Origin: a virus
Virus record (IMG/VR): IMGVR_UViG_3300017527_000125
Coordinates: 1 to 49,254 of that record
Length of the DNA stretch: 49,254 bases
Strand: one strand, 5' to 3'
The notes beneath the pieces were generated by a model. That model saw nothing but the letters and a program-made list of their open reading frames with translations, was not told the origin of the DNA and searched no databases. Within the stretch, counting starts at the first letter, position 1; every line of letters begins with the position of its first letter. This document shows, piece by piece, positions 1-7,407 of this stretch. A program made the translations under genes and the position numbers.

Positions 1-90
1 CCAATAGACTCCAATGAACCCCAATAGACTCCAATGAGCAGCAAAAAGGTGGACAGTTGTGGTTAGTTGTGTATACTTGTAGCTAGGTGT
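1..90. repeat. Two blocks of 10-bp-period repeats
   Basis: Positions 1-40 are four 10-bp units that each begin CCAAT (alternating AGACT with GAACC or GAGCA). Positions 51-90 are four more 10-bp units that end in TTGT or GTGT. The period equals one helical turn. An AT-rich inverted repeat (CTGTTTT, loop AAA, AAAACAG, 103-119) follows. The array touches the window edge and may continue upstream. Iteron-like spacing next to AT-rich DNA and replication genes suggests an origin or a genome end; this is inference. Confidence 0.7.
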
Positions 91-125
91 TGATCTTCCC
101 TCCTGTTTTAAAAAAACAGCACCTT

Positions 126-163
126 AAGGCTTCTGGAGCTGATCCCCTCCAGAGGCCTTTTTT
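126..163 (+). terminator. Rho-independent terminator
   Basis: A 13-bp stem (126-138 with 147-159, one G-T pair) closes an 8-nt loop and is followed by a run of T. It would end transcription entering from upstream and insulate the promoter at 178. Confidence 0.85.
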
Positions 164-177
164 CATGTAAATAATAT

Positions 178-205
178 TTGACAAACGTAGTACATTTGCT
201 ATAGT
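178..205 (+). promoter_or_regulatory. Sigma70-like promoter P1
   Basis: TTGACA, 16-nt spacer, TATAGT. First of fifteen promoters with the shared core TTGACAAAC. It faces the gene at 251. Confidence 0.85.
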
Positions 206-236
206 TATTGTAAGTTACATATTTATTCCATCACAA

Positions 237-245
237 GCTAGGAGC
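237..245 (+). promoter_or_regulatory. GCTAGGAGC leader element
   Basis: The Shine-Dalgarno lies inside GCTAGGAGC. As RNA this can fold GC-UAGGA-GC with AGGA in the loop. Seven copies occur in the window; this one serves the start at 251. Confidence 0.6.
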
Positions 246-250
246 AGACG

Positions 251-385
251 ATGCCTAACATGATTCTGACAATCCCAAATGACAAGATTGGTGATGTTAT
301 TGCCCAATTAGTAATGAAGGGCCTGACATTTACAGCCACGACCAATGAAGATACCACCACTATTGAATTGACCGGTGGTTACTAG
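251..385 (+). CDS. Small phage protein (44 aa)
   Basis: A 44-residue reading frame starts ATG at 251, six bases after the AGGAG of a leader directly behind promoter P1. The protein begins MPNMILTIPNDKIGDVIAQL and ends in a Thr-rich stretch. No known domain or membrane segment is recognised. Promoter, leader and spacing match those of other genes here, which supports it as real. Being first behind P1, it is probably expressed early; the function is unknown. Confidence 0.7.
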   Translation: MPNMILTIPNDKIGDVIAQLVMKGLTFTATTNEDTTTIELTGGY

Positions 386-393
386 GATCAAAA

Positions 394-402
394 GCTAGGA
401 GC
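394..402 (+). promoter_or_regulatory. GCTAGGAGC leader element
   Basis: Second copy of the GCTAGGAGC Shine-Dalgarno element. It is followed by ATGATG at 405/408. By analogy with the copy at 237, where AGGAG lies 6 nt from the start, 408 is the likelier start. Confidence 0.6.
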
Positions 403-407
403 AGATG

Positions 408-1103
408 ATGACTACACATAACGCACAATTAGTTGAAGAGTTTGTAACGATGATCCCTTCGATGCCTGGAAAGAATCAGGGCTTTGCAAAGTCCATGGCA
501 GACCAGTTCAAGAAGAAGGGCTCACTGTCTGAAAAGCAGTGGTATTGGGTAGAGAAGCTGTTGAGAGAAGTGATCTCTCCGCCTGCCCCACCAGAGGCCG
601 TACAGGTTGGAAAATTCTCCAAGGTGTACGAGTTGATGCACAAGGCCAAAGAAAATCTGAAATGGCCTAAGATGCGCCTGCAGATTGCAGACCCCAGTTA
701 CACCCCGTTGTTTGAAGACTCAGAGCCTGAGTACCTGCCGGTAGTGTTTGGTATGAGTGGCAAGAACTCCAAGCGTCCTGGTACCATCCATATGACAGAT
801 GGTGGACCCTTTGGCGACAACAGGTTTTTTGGTTGGATCGGTGAAGATGGTAGTTGGACCCAACCACAGAACATGGATGACAAGGTAGCTGCTGGCCTAC
901 GGAGCCTGCTACACGCTTTAGCAGAAGATCCTATGAAGACCCTCAGCGAGTATGGTTCCATCACTGGAAACTGCAGCTGCTGCGGATCAGGCCTTACCTC
1001 TGACAATTCAGTAGCCATGGGGATCGGCCCGGTATGTGCCAAAAATTACGGTCTACATGAGCAGTGGAAGAAAGCTGCCAAGACCATGGGCCTGAAAGTT
1101 TAG
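408..1103 (+). CDS. Phage protein with C-terminal Cys-rich DUF6011-like motif
   Basis: A 231-residue protein. The N-terminal third is helical and charged. The C-terminus carries a four-Cys cluster: CSCCGSGLT, then GIGPVCAKNYG about 15 residues later. That pattern (CxxC, then GIGPVC) is typical of the small DUF6011 domain found in many phage and plasmid proteins and probably binds zinc. I chose ATG 408 over 405 because the leader-to-start spacing then equals that of the preceding gene. It lies just before the primase module, so a replication or DNA-associated role is possible but not shown. Confidence 0.8.
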   Translation: MTTHNAQLVEEFVTMIPSMPGKNQGFAKSMADQFKKKGSLSEKQWYWVEKLLREVISPPAPPEAVQVGKFSKVYELMHKAKENLKWPKMRLQIADPSYTPLFEDSEPEYLPVVFGMSGKNSKRPGTIHMTDGGPFGDNRFFGWIGEDGSWTQPQNMDDKVAAGLRSLLHALAEDPMKTLSEYGSITGNCSCCGSGLTSDNSVAMGIGPVCAKNYGLHEQWKKAAKTMGLKV

Positions 1104-1107
1104 TTAT

Positions 1108-1121
1108 TGCACTTGAGTGCA
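1108..1121. repeat. GCACTTAAGTGC-family palindrome (variant TTGA centre)
   Basis: TGCACTTGAGTGCA lies between the stop at 1103 and the AGGAGG Shine-Dalgarno of the gene at 1131. The GCAC/GTGC arms match the family; the centre is TTGA instead of TTAA. Confidence 0.8.
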
Positions 1122-1130
1122 GGAGGGGAT

Positions 1131-1334
1131 ATGAATGCTTGGAGGAGTAGGTCAACGGGGCAATGGTTGACGGTGGATCAGACCAGGACCCATGTTAAAA
1201 CGCAGGACTCTTATCGTATGGTGGATGATATACATCAGGCTTATGTGGGGCGTATTCCGAACAGGGTTATGTCTGCCTACAATTTGATACCGGTGCTGGT
1301 GACTGTCACCCGCGCTGTTAAAATCATGGATTAA
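1131..1334 (+). CDS. Small hypothetical protein (67 aa)
   Basis: Starts at ATG 1131 behind a strong AGGAGGGG. Longer starts further upstream would begin inside the palindrome and lack a ribosome site. The protein is basic at the N-terminus and has a C-terminal hydrophobic stretch (LIPVLVTVTRAVKIM) that is too short and polar to call a membrane helix with certainty. No family is recognised. It sits between the DUF6011-like gene and the gene at 1350. Confidence 0.6.
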   Translation: MNAWRSRSTGQWLTVDQTRTHVKTQDSYRMVDDIHQAYVGRIPNRVMSAYNLIPVLVTVTRAVKIMD

Positions 1335-1349
1335 TCCCAGGAGAAAGAA

Positions 1350-1829
1350 ATGGCTGTAACGATTATTAAGAAAGAAACCACAGAGCAGAAGAATGTTACT
1401 CACTCTGTAAAAGATGCGCTTATGCATGACCTGCAGGCAATGGTTCCAGACCTAGTGTTTGCACTGGATAAGGTGGCGCTGTCCAAGGCTAATCTGAAGG
1501 TTCTGAATGCGAATCTGAAGAAGTTGGAGACCCCATTCCAGGAGCATGTAGCTGCGCTTGATATGGAACCAGAACAGACTCTGGTAGTTGATAGCGATGA
1601 AACAAGTAGCTCTATTGAAGTGGGCAAGATACCCAAGAAGCGCACTGTAGAAGACAACGTAGCCATCTTTAAACTGCTGAACGGTATCCAACCAGACTTA
1701 GCTTTTGAATTGATGGCGTTCAAGCTTACTGATTTGGACAAGTATTTGAACCCGAATCAGCTGGAGCTGGTATTGAATACCACGTATGTAGGTAAGCGTC
1801 CATTGAAGGCCCTGGATAAGAATGGATAA
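1350..1829 (+). CDS. Hypothetical replication-module protein (159 aa)
   Basis: A 159-residue acidic/helical protein with a good AGGAGA site before ATG 1350. The N-terminal half is rich in Leu and Lys and could form coiled helices; the C-terminal half (from about residue 100) is another helical block. No catalytic motif is seen. Its last 8 bases overlap the start of the primase gene, so the two are likely translationally coupled. The position suggests a primase or helicase accessory role, which is inference only. Confidence 0.75.
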   Translation: MAVTIIKKETTEQKNVTHSVKDALMHDLQAMVPDLVFALDKVALSKANLKVLNANLKKLETPFQEHVAALDMEPEQTLVVDSDETSSSIEVGKIPKKRTVEDNVAIFKLLNGIQPDLAFELMAFKLTDLDKYLNPNQLELVLNTTYVGKRPLKALDKNG

Positions 1830-2763
1830 ACAAAAGATCCAGCTGTTGTTGGGGGCGTTGAGGATAAAGGGGAGTCAGGTAGGTGACTGGATGCAAGCCA
1901 GCTGCCCGTTTGCCCCGTTCCGGCACAACAATGGGACAGATAATCATCCCAGCTGGGCCGTAAGTATTGCCGAGAACGGGGAAAGCCACCATGCCTGTTA
2001 CAGCTGCCGGTCTCATGGGTCTATGTTTGAGTTGGTTATGGACCTTCGCAGGCTGTACAAGAAAAACGAAGTCCCGGCCGATGCAGATTGGAAGGCGGCG
2101 GTGGAGTTGTCTTTGGAAGACGGGGAGGATGCCTTAGTTGATGACTTTGATGATATGGAGACCAAGAAACCCACCCTTACCCTATTCCCAGAAGTATGGG
2201 TAAAAAGCTTCCTACCCGGCCACATGCATCCGTATCTGAAAGAACGTGGGATTCCACAGGGTATAGCACATGAATTGGAGTTTAGGTATGACTCTGATAA
2301 GCAGAGGATCTGTCTGCCGTCCAGGGACAGGTGCGGCCGGTTGGTTGGGTTTTACGGTAGGGATGTAACTGGGCTGTCTGACTTAAGGTATCTGACGTAC
2401 AAGTACCAAGGGGGTTGGAACCCTCACCATTGGATTGGGGAAGACAAGGTGTCCTGGGACGACCCTGTGATTCTGACAGAAGGACCTATGGACTATGCCC
2501 GTGGGTATCTGACCACCAAGCAGATGTTGGCTTCAAACACCTCAGCTGTGACGTACAAGAAACTTGATAGGCTGAAAGATGCCCCTATGCTGATCACCAT
2601 GTACGATCTGGGTACCGGTGGAGACAATGCCAGAAAGGAAATTACCAAGTGGTCCATGAAAAACAAGGTGCCGCTGCTGAACCTGATTCCAGACACTGTG
2701 TACGGGGATTTGGGGGCGACCCCGCCAGAAAGATTCGCTGAGATGTTGGACTTAAATATTTGA
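1822..2763 (+). CDS. DNA primase (CHC2 zinc finger plus Toprim)
   Basis: A 313-residue primase of the DnaG superfamily that would make RNA primers for phage replication. The zinc-binding module shows Cys28, His35 (CPFAPFRH), then Cys59 and Cys62 (CYSC). The Toprim core follows: VILTEGPMD with Glu220 and Asp224, and YDLGTGGD with Asp262 and Asp268, the expected metal ligands. No DnaB-type helicase domain is fused. It overlaps the preceding gene by 8 bases. Its TGA stop lies inside the -35 box of promoter P2, so the next transcription unit begins within this gene's end. Confidence in the family is high; exact primer specificity is unknown. Confidence 0.92.
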   Translation: MDKQKIQLLLGALRIKGSQVGDWMQASCPFAPFRHNNGTDNHPSWAVSIAENGESHHACYSCRSHGSMFELVMDLRRLYKKNEVPADADWKAAVELSLEDGEDALVDDFDDMETKKPTLTLFPEVWVKSFLPGHMHPYLKERGIPQGIAHELEFRYDSDKQRICLPSRDRCGRLVGFYGRDVTGLSDLRYLTYKYQGGWNPHHWIGEDKVSWDDPVILTEGPMDYARGYLTTKQMLASNTSAVTYKKLDRLKDAPMLITMYDLGTGGDNARKEITKWSMKNKVPLLNLIPDTVYGDLGATPPERFAEMLDLNI

Positions 2764-2788
2764 CAAACGTCTATACATTTGTTAAAGT
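2760..2788 (+). promoter_or_regulatory. Sigma70-like promoter P2
   Basis: TTGACA overlaps the primase stop codon; 17-nt spacer, TAAAGT. It drives the ssDNA-binding protein gene at 2834. Confidence 0.8.
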
Positions 2789-2833
2789 ATTAATGTCCAG
2801 ATGGACAAATAATGTATTCTCTAGGAGATACCA

Positions 2834-3547
2834 ATGGCTGTAAACAAGACGAAAAAAGATAAACCCTCATGGATGAAAACTGGCAAGTCTGCCAAAGATA
2901 CGATGCACAAGGAAGACGCAGCAGAACAGAAGCGGAAAGAAGAGCAGGGCAAGTTGTGGCGGTTCTGGATGCCAGAAGGCAATCAGACTTCAATCACTTT
3001 TCTTGATGGGCATTTGGACGATGATGGTGTCCTGGATATGCTCATGTACTACGAGCACCAAGTCTTCATGAATGGCCGGTGGACCAACTGGTTTGTGTGC
3101 ACTGCGGAAGAAGAGCCCTGTCCTATTTGTGAGGGAGGCAATAATCGTTCTCTGGTAGGGGCGTTGACTGTAATCGACCATACGGAATTTACCACGAATA
3201 GTGGTGAGCATAAGAAGGACGTGCGTAGATTGTTTGTTCCTAAGCGTCAGACCATTAAGCAGTTGCAGATGATTGCTGCCAAACGTGGAGGGCTGGCAGG
3301 GGCCACCTTTGATGTGATGCGTACCGGGGATAAGTCTCCTGGGTGCGGTAGCGTTTTTGATTTCACGGAGAAGAGAAGCTTTGCTGAACTCAAAAAGCTG
3401 TACCCTGAGGCCAAAGACGGTATCGCAAACTATGGGGAGGAGATCACGTACATGCCTGCCGATAAGTTGCGGGAACTGGGCTTTGGCTCTACTCCTGTTG
3501 GTGGTGAAGAAGCCAGTGATTCAGCCTCTTATGACGAGGATTTGTAA
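2834..3547 (+). CDS. Single-stranded DNA-binding protein, phage type
   Basis: A 237-residue protein resembling phage SSBs of the gp32-like zinc-containing kind. It has a Lys-rich N-terminus, a central OB-fold-like region beginning WRFWMPEGNQTSITFLDG, a Cys cluster (CTAEEEPCPIC, near residues 93-103) likely to bind zinc, and a very acidic C-terminal tail ending SYDEDL, as SSBs use to recruit partners. It has its own promoter P2 and a TAGGAG ribosome site, as expected for a protein needed in quantity. It sits between primase and helicase genes. The OB fold is inferred from pattern, not computed. Confidence 0.8.
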   Translation: MAVNKTKKDKPSWMKTGKSAKDTMHKEDAAEQKRKEEQGKLWRFWMPEGNQTSITFLDGHLDDDGVLDMLMYYEHQVFMNGRWTNWFVCTAEEEPCPICEGGNNRSLVGALTVIDHTEFTTNSGEHKKDVRRLFVPKRQTIKQLQMIAAKRGGLAGATFDVMRTGDKSPGCGSVFDFTEKRSFAELKKLYPEAKDGIANYGEEITYMPADKLRELGFGSTPVGGEEASDSASYDEDL

Positions 3548-3560
3548 GGCCTAACCGTGT

Positions 3561-3578
3561 GCCCCCTGTTATGGGGGC
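3561..3578 (+). other. GC-rich hairpin
   Basis: GCCCCC, loop TGTTAT, GGGGGC lies in the gap after the SSB gene and is followed at once by a GCACTTAAGTGC palindrome. There is no T tract, so it is not a standard terminator. It may stabilise or pause the transcript. Confidence 0.55.
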
Positions 3579-3590
3579 GCACTTAAGTGC
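3579..3590. repeat. GCACTTAAGTGC palindrome
   Basis: Perfect 12-bp copy, 11 bases upstream of the helicase start codon and abutting its AAGGGA ribosome site. Confidence 0.85.
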
Positions 3591-3601
3591 AAGGGATCAG
3601 A

Positions 3602-4915
3602 ATGCTGCGAAAATATAATGAAATTCCTGTTATGACTCATGCAGGTGCAGTGTATGAGTACAATGAGCAACTGGCAAAGAAGTTTACAGTGTTGTCCACT
3701 TATGATGATGAAGTGGAACTGTTTAAGATACATAAGACAGTTGGTGGCAAATCCTGGATTTGGTTACCTAGAGCCTGCTGCCCTTTGGGAGAAGATCGTA
3801 GGAATCTTGGTACGATAGTTGATTTTAAACTACATTTCAAACCCAGGAATAAGGAGCAAGCCAGGGTAGTAGCAGAAGCTTCGGATCTTTTGGCAGCAGA
3901 AGAAAGTTTTATAATCAGAGCACCAACCGGTTTTGGTAAGACGGCTATAACCATGCCTTTGATTGCTGCTGTGAGCCGTAAGACTCTGATAGTGGTTACT
4001 AAGGAAGATGTGAAGGTTCAGTGGAGAAGGGCTCTGAAACAGTTTTTGGGACTGTCTGACAATGATATTGGGTACATCCAAGGTGATGTGTGTAGTGTTG
4101 CTGGTAAAAAGGTTGTTATCGCTATGATTCAATCTGTTTGTAAGCCTGGACGATATCCCAAAGGAACCTTTGATGCTTTTGGGCTTGTGATTCCAGATGA
4201 AGTACATAGGTTGGGAGCAGATAAATTTAGTCAGGTAGCATGGCAAGTACCGGCGCTGTTACGGTTGGGGTTGTCTGCTACCCCCAAGCGGCAAGATGGT
4301 AAGGATATAGTATTCAGGAGTCACATTGGTCCTGTGCGGGTAAAGACAGACTTGGTGCCTATGGTACCAAAGGTAATAGTGGTTAAGAGTAATTGGAAGC
4401 CACCTTATAAGATAAAGATTTCAGCTGGTAGGACCATGCATGTAAATAAGATGCTGGCACGGTGTAGGGACAGAAACAATATGATGGCTAATTTTATCCA
4501 GCAGGCTTATGAGAAGGGGCGTAACATCGTTTTCTTTTCAGATCTGCGGGACGGGCATTTGTTACCTATGCAAGATCTGTTATTAATGCGAGGGATACCC
4601 GGTAAGGATATTGGGTTTTATGTGGGGGGATTAACGGAGCACCAGCAGGACGTAGCTAAGGCTAAAAGAGTAGTGTTGACGACTTATAAGATGTGTTCGG
4701 AGGCAACCGATGCTCCATGGTGGGACACAGGTGTTTTTGGAACACCTAAGTCAGACGTAACACAGATTGTAGGGCGGGTTATCAGGGAATACCCAGATAA
4801 GCCAACCCCGATCATATTTGATGTGGAGGATGTATCACTTCCACTGTTTAAGGCCTACGCTAAAAAACGATTAGGTTTCTATCATAAGCTGGGAGCTGAG
4901 GTTGTCTTTCGCTAG
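3602..4915 (+). CDS. Superfamily 2 DNA helicase
   Basis: A 437-residue DEAD/DEAH-type helicase, most like UvsW or type III restriction-type phage helicases that remodel recombination and replication forks. Visible motifs: Walker A APTGFGKT (107-114), Walker B DEVH (199-202), motif III SATPKR (225-230) and motif VI QIVGRVIRE (388-396). I start it at ATG 3602, behind AAGGGATC. A longer GTG start at 3587 would begin within the palindrome and has no ribosome site. It lies between the SSB and RecA genes, which fits recombination-dependent replication. A helicase from a restriction system is unlikely, as no methylase or nuclease partner is adjacent. Confidence 0.9.
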   Translation: MLRKYNEIPVMTHAGAVYEYNEQLAKKFTVLSTYDDEVELFKIHKTVGGKSWIWLPRACCPLGEDRRNLGTIVDFKLHFKPRNKEQARVVAEASDLLAAEESFIIRAPTGFGKTAITMPLIAAVSRKTLIVVTKEDVKVQWRRALKQFLGLSDNDIGYIQGDVCSVAGKKVVIAMIQSVCKPGRYPKGTFDAFGLVIPDEVHRLGADKFSQVAWQVPALLRLGLSATPKRQDGKDIVFRSHIGPVRVKTDLVPMVPKVIVVKSNWKPPYKIKISAGRTMHVNKMLARCRDRNNMMANFIQQAYEKGRNIVFFSDLRDGHLLPMQDLLLMRGIPGKDIGFYVGGLTEHQQDVAKAKRVVLTTYKMCSEATDAPWWDTGVFGTPKSDVTQIVGRVIREYPDKPTPIIFDVEDVSLPLFKAYAKKRLGFYHKLGAEVVFR

Positions 4916-4924
4916 GAGTAATTT

Positions 4925-5380
4925 ATGGGTAGAAAGAAACAATACGATGACGGTCTTACGCCATATCAGAGATGGTATGCCAGGAACAAAAAGGCACATA
5001 ACAAAAAGCGTAGGGATAAGTATCAGGAAGATACTGACTATCGTGAAAAGAAGATTCAGGAGGCCAGGGACTACCGTAGTAGTGTTCGTATGCCAGAACA
5101 CCATCTACAGATACAGACGGAAGAGGGTGTTCGGTTTGTTTATCAGATACAGGTGGCGGCTGATTGGGCTGAATGTACGGTAGAGGAATTAGACTACTGG
5201 AGGAAGAAAGGGTTGTTGGGGGCTCCTCTGTATTACGGTAAGGAAAAGGTGTATTTGAAGAGGCATATGCTGGTCATACATAGACTGGTTGCTTTGTTAA
5301 GTCAGGGGTCTATGGATAAAGAATCTAGGACTAAATGGAAGTCTTACCTTTCAGAGGTGTGGGATGCCCGTGCCAGATAA
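4925..5380 (+). CDS. Putative DNA-binding protein, MerR-like helix-turn-helix
   Basis: A 151-residue protein with a highly basic N-terminus (residues 1-50, many Lys and Arg). It then has a segment (YQIQVAADWAECTVEELDYW followed by RKKGLLG) that resembles the winged helix of MerR/excisionase-type regulators, where an Ala-rich helix, a turn and a W-x-x-x-G-L-L end are usual. Likely a phage regulator or a loader with DNA affinity. It follows the helicase by 9 bases with a TAGGAG site and overlaps the next start. The fold is inferred by pattern only. Confidence 0.65.
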   Translation: MGRKKQYDDGLTPYQRWYARNKKAHNKKRRDKYQEDTDYREKKIQEARDYRSSVRMPEHHLQIQTEEGVRFVYQIQVAADWAECTVEELDYWRKKGLLGAPLYYGKEKVYLKRHMLVIHRLVALLSQGSMDKESRTKWKSYLSEVWDARAR

Positions 5381-5678
5381 TATAACCATCCAGGTAGGGA
5401 AGGCCACCATTAGTAAGGTTTTTAAATCAGGAGGGCAAGTCGTGTCTGAAACAGAAAGTAATGAAGAGGTAGGTGAATCTCAATTGTACAATCAGCCTAC
5501 GTGTAATGTTGGTGTGTCTGTTGGAGTCACCAAGAACACGGGTAACTTCAATAGCCTTAAGATCCAGGTGTCGTTGCATATGCCTTGTTACGTGGAGGAG
5601 ATAGATCCGGTATATGAGTACACCAAGGAGTGGGTTGATAACAAGATGGATGCCATTGTAGCCGAGATAGAGGAGTAA
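5364..5678 (+). CDS. Conserved phage protein (104 aa)
   Basis: A 104-residue protein with a beta-rich middle (YNQPTCNVGVSVGVTKNTGN, then FNSLKIQVSLHMPC) and an acidic helical C-terminus. Proteins with this Asn/Gly-rich pattern occur beside recombinases in many phages, but I know of no assigned function. The ATG at 5364 lies inside the end of the preceding gene (17-base overlap), with AGAGG upstream. The recA gene starts two bases after its stop, so expression is probably coupled to RecA; a recombination mediator is possible. Confidence 0.65.
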   Translation: MPVPDNITIQVGKATISKVFKSGGQVVSETESNEEVGESQLYNQPTCNVGVSVGVTKNTGNFNSLKIQVSLHMPCYVEEIDPVYEYTKEWVDNKMDAIVAEIEE

Positions 5679-5680
5679 CC

Positions 5681-6748
5681 ATGTCTAAAGCTGCTGACGT
5701 AGCCTCAGAGCTACAAAAAAAGTTGGGTGAGACCGTTGTCACCACTGGTGAGTATTTGGTGGATGTAGAACGCATACCTACAGGGGTGTTCCCTTTTGAC
5801 TTATCTTGTGGGGGTGGTTTTCCAAGGGGTAAGGTTTCCATAGTTTATGGCCCTGAATCGTCAGGTAAGACCAACTTGTTTTTGTTGTCCATTGCTTTGG
5901 AACAGAAGTTGAACCCACACATGGAAAACGTGTTTGTGGATGTGGAGAACAGCTTTGATCCCTCCTGGGCCAAGAAGATGGGGGTGGATGTAGACAAGTT
6001 GCTGGTGTTGCATCCAGATCATGCAGAGCAGGCTGTTGATATGGTGGATGCCATGTTGCAGGCTGAGGATGTGTCGTTGATAGTGGTGGATTCACTGGCA
6101 GCAATGATCCCGCTTAATGAGCAGGATAGTACGGCTGCAAAGGCGCAGGTTGGTGGGGCCAGTGCGTTGATAGGAAAGTTGATCCGTAAGGGTGTAAGTC
6201 AGCAGTCTAAAGAGAAGCGCAAGGGACATTACCCTACACTGCTATTGGTGAATCAGATCCGTATGAAGATCGGGGTCATGTTTGGTAGCCCTGAGACCAT
6301 GCCTGGAGGTAACGCTATAAAGTTTGCCTCAGGCCTTACTGCCAGGATATACGGTAAGAATGAGATGTTGGAGAGCATATCTAAGACCATGCCTGTATTG
6401 AAGGAGACTCAGGTTGTTATCCAGAAATGGAAGGTGCCTATTGTAGCGGTGAACAGTAAGTACAAGATGTGCATGATTCCACACAATGGAATGGTGCCTG
6501 GAGATGTGAGAGATAGGGGGACAGTGGAGACGTACCTCAGGGATATGGGTCAGATCGTAAAGCAGGGGGCCAAGTGGTTTTTCTTTGGCACGGAGTATAA
6601 GACCCTGACGGCTGGGTTGGATGCCCTGTACGCAGATGAAGAGGCCCTGACCTACGCTAAGCAGATGATTATAGATGGTATGGTTAGCAAGATTCATGGA
6701 TTACCCACGGAGTTTGATGATGTGGAAGAGAAAAACAACAAAAAATAA
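5681..6748 (+). CDS. recA: RecA/UvsX recombinase
   Basis: A 355-residue RecA-family strand-exchange protein. Walker A is GPESSGKT (57-64), identical in form to bacterial RecA. Walker B is LIVVDS (near 133-138), followed by the RecA-like ALIPLNE-type segment, here AAMIPLNEQD. A NQIRMKIGVMFGSPE stretch corresponds to loop L2/ATP-sensing regions and the GG-A-KF (GGNAIKFASG) motif is present. The length equals bacterial RecA. The C-terminus is charged. It lies in a helicase-RecA-resolvase-RuvC block that should carry out homologous recombination and recombination-primed replication. Confidence 0.95.
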   Translation: MSKAADVASELQKKLGETVVTTGEYLVDVERIPTGVFPFDLSCGGGFPRGKVSIVYGPESSGKTNLFLLSIALEQKLNPHMENVFVDVENSFDPSWAKKMGVDVDKLLVLHPDHAEQAVDMVDAMLQAEDVSLIVVDSLAAMIPLNEQDSTAAKAQVGGASALIGKLIRKGVSQQSKEKRKGHYPTLLLVNQIRMKIGVMFGSPETMPGGNAIKFASGLTARIYGKNEMLESISKTMPVLKETQVVIQKWKVPIVAVNSKYKMCMIPHNGMVPGDVRDRGTVETYLRDMGQIVKQGAKWFFFGTEYKTLTAGLDALYADEEALTYAKQMIIDGMVSKIHGLPTEFDDVEEKNNKK

Positions 6749-7127
6749 GAACCCCTTTGTCCCCGGCAATGATTCGGACCATGGTGGGAACTCAGAGGTA
6801 CGGGTTGCGGAAAGTTTAGGTGCAGAGACGACTATGGCTAGTGGTGCAATGCCGGGGGATAAAGGTGATTTTGACTTGGAGGCCGGGGAGCATTATTCCT
6901 TTAAAGGTGAGTGTAAAGCCACCAGGAATGAAAGCATGTCCCTTAAGTTGTCTTGGCTACATAAGATAAGATTGGAGGCCTTGGAAGTTAATAAACTACC
7001 TTGCCTTACAGTGTCGTTTGTAACCCCAACTGGGGAGGCGAAAGACAATGGAGATTGGGTGCTCGTACCGGCTAGAGTATTCAAAGAAGTGTTTACTAAT
7101 AATGGAGATAATGATGACTGCGATTAA
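6720..7127 (+). CDS. PD-(D/E)XK nuclease, Holliday-junction-resolvase-like
   Basis: A 135-residue protein starting at ATG 6720 (ATG 6717 is also possible), overlapping the recA end. The core GDKGDFDL, then FKGECKAT about 15 residues later, matches the PD-(D/E)XK active site (Asp, Glu-x-Lys), and the WLHKIRLEALEVNKLPCLTV segment matches the helix and strand that follow in Hjc-like and RusA-unrelated phage nucleases. A role in cutting branched DNA made by RecA fits its place. The longer start at 6675 lies deep inside recA and lacks a ribosome site. Confidence 0.7.
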   Translation: MWKRKTTKNKNPFVPGNDSDHGGNSEVRVAESLGAETTMASGAMPGDKGDFDLEAGEHYSFKGECKATRNESMSLKLSWLHKIRLEALEVNKLPCLTVSFVTPTGEAKDNGDWVLVPARVFKEVFTNNGDNDDCD

Positions 7128-7407
7128 AAAGCTACAGGTGTACCAGACCTCTGATGGGTCTGTTTATGAAGATGAGAACGAGGCTCTACGACATCAGGCC
7201 ATGTTGGACTCAGGGGCTAGGGTGGACGATTACCTGAACGGGTTGAAGATCAGTGAGCAGGCCAAGGCTAGACGCAAGACCACCATTCTGGAGTGGGTTG
7301 CCTATGAAGCCGGGTTGCCTGTGGATGTTGGGGAAGAGGATACGCCTAAGAAAGAGTCCCCGGGTGCTGCCAAGAAAGAGGATGCTAAAAAGAAAGCTGC
7401 TGAGTAA
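7114..7407 (+). CDS. Hypothetical protein in recombination operon (97 aa)
   Basis: Starts at ATG 7114 (or the adjacent ATG 7111), with GGAG at 7104. The protein begins MTAIKKLQVYQTSDGSVYED, a short beta-hairpin-like opening seen in small phage proteins that carry a YqaJ- or DUF-like charged helix. The C-terminal 30 residues are Lys/Glu/Ala-rich and low-complexity. It overlaps the nuclease gene upstream and the Cas4-like gene downstream (TAATG). It has no recognised catalytic motif. Confidence 0.65.
   Translation: MTAIKKLQVYQTSDGSVYEDENEALRHQAMLDSGARVDDYLNGLKISEQAKARRKTTILEWVAYEAGLPVDVGEEDTPKKESPGAAKKEDAKKKAAE

Noticed and set aside
1-40. Direct repeats as a CRISPR array
   Set aside because: Units are 10 bp with no spacers; no cas genes. 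The Cas4-like gene is a recombination nuclease by context.
698-1042. Antisense reading frames opposite the main genes (for example here, 3830-4246, 11816-12535, 21320-22342)
   Set aside because: They lie opposite genes with recognised domains, have no ribosome sites, and show low-complexity or His/Ser/Leu-rich products typical of shadow frames.
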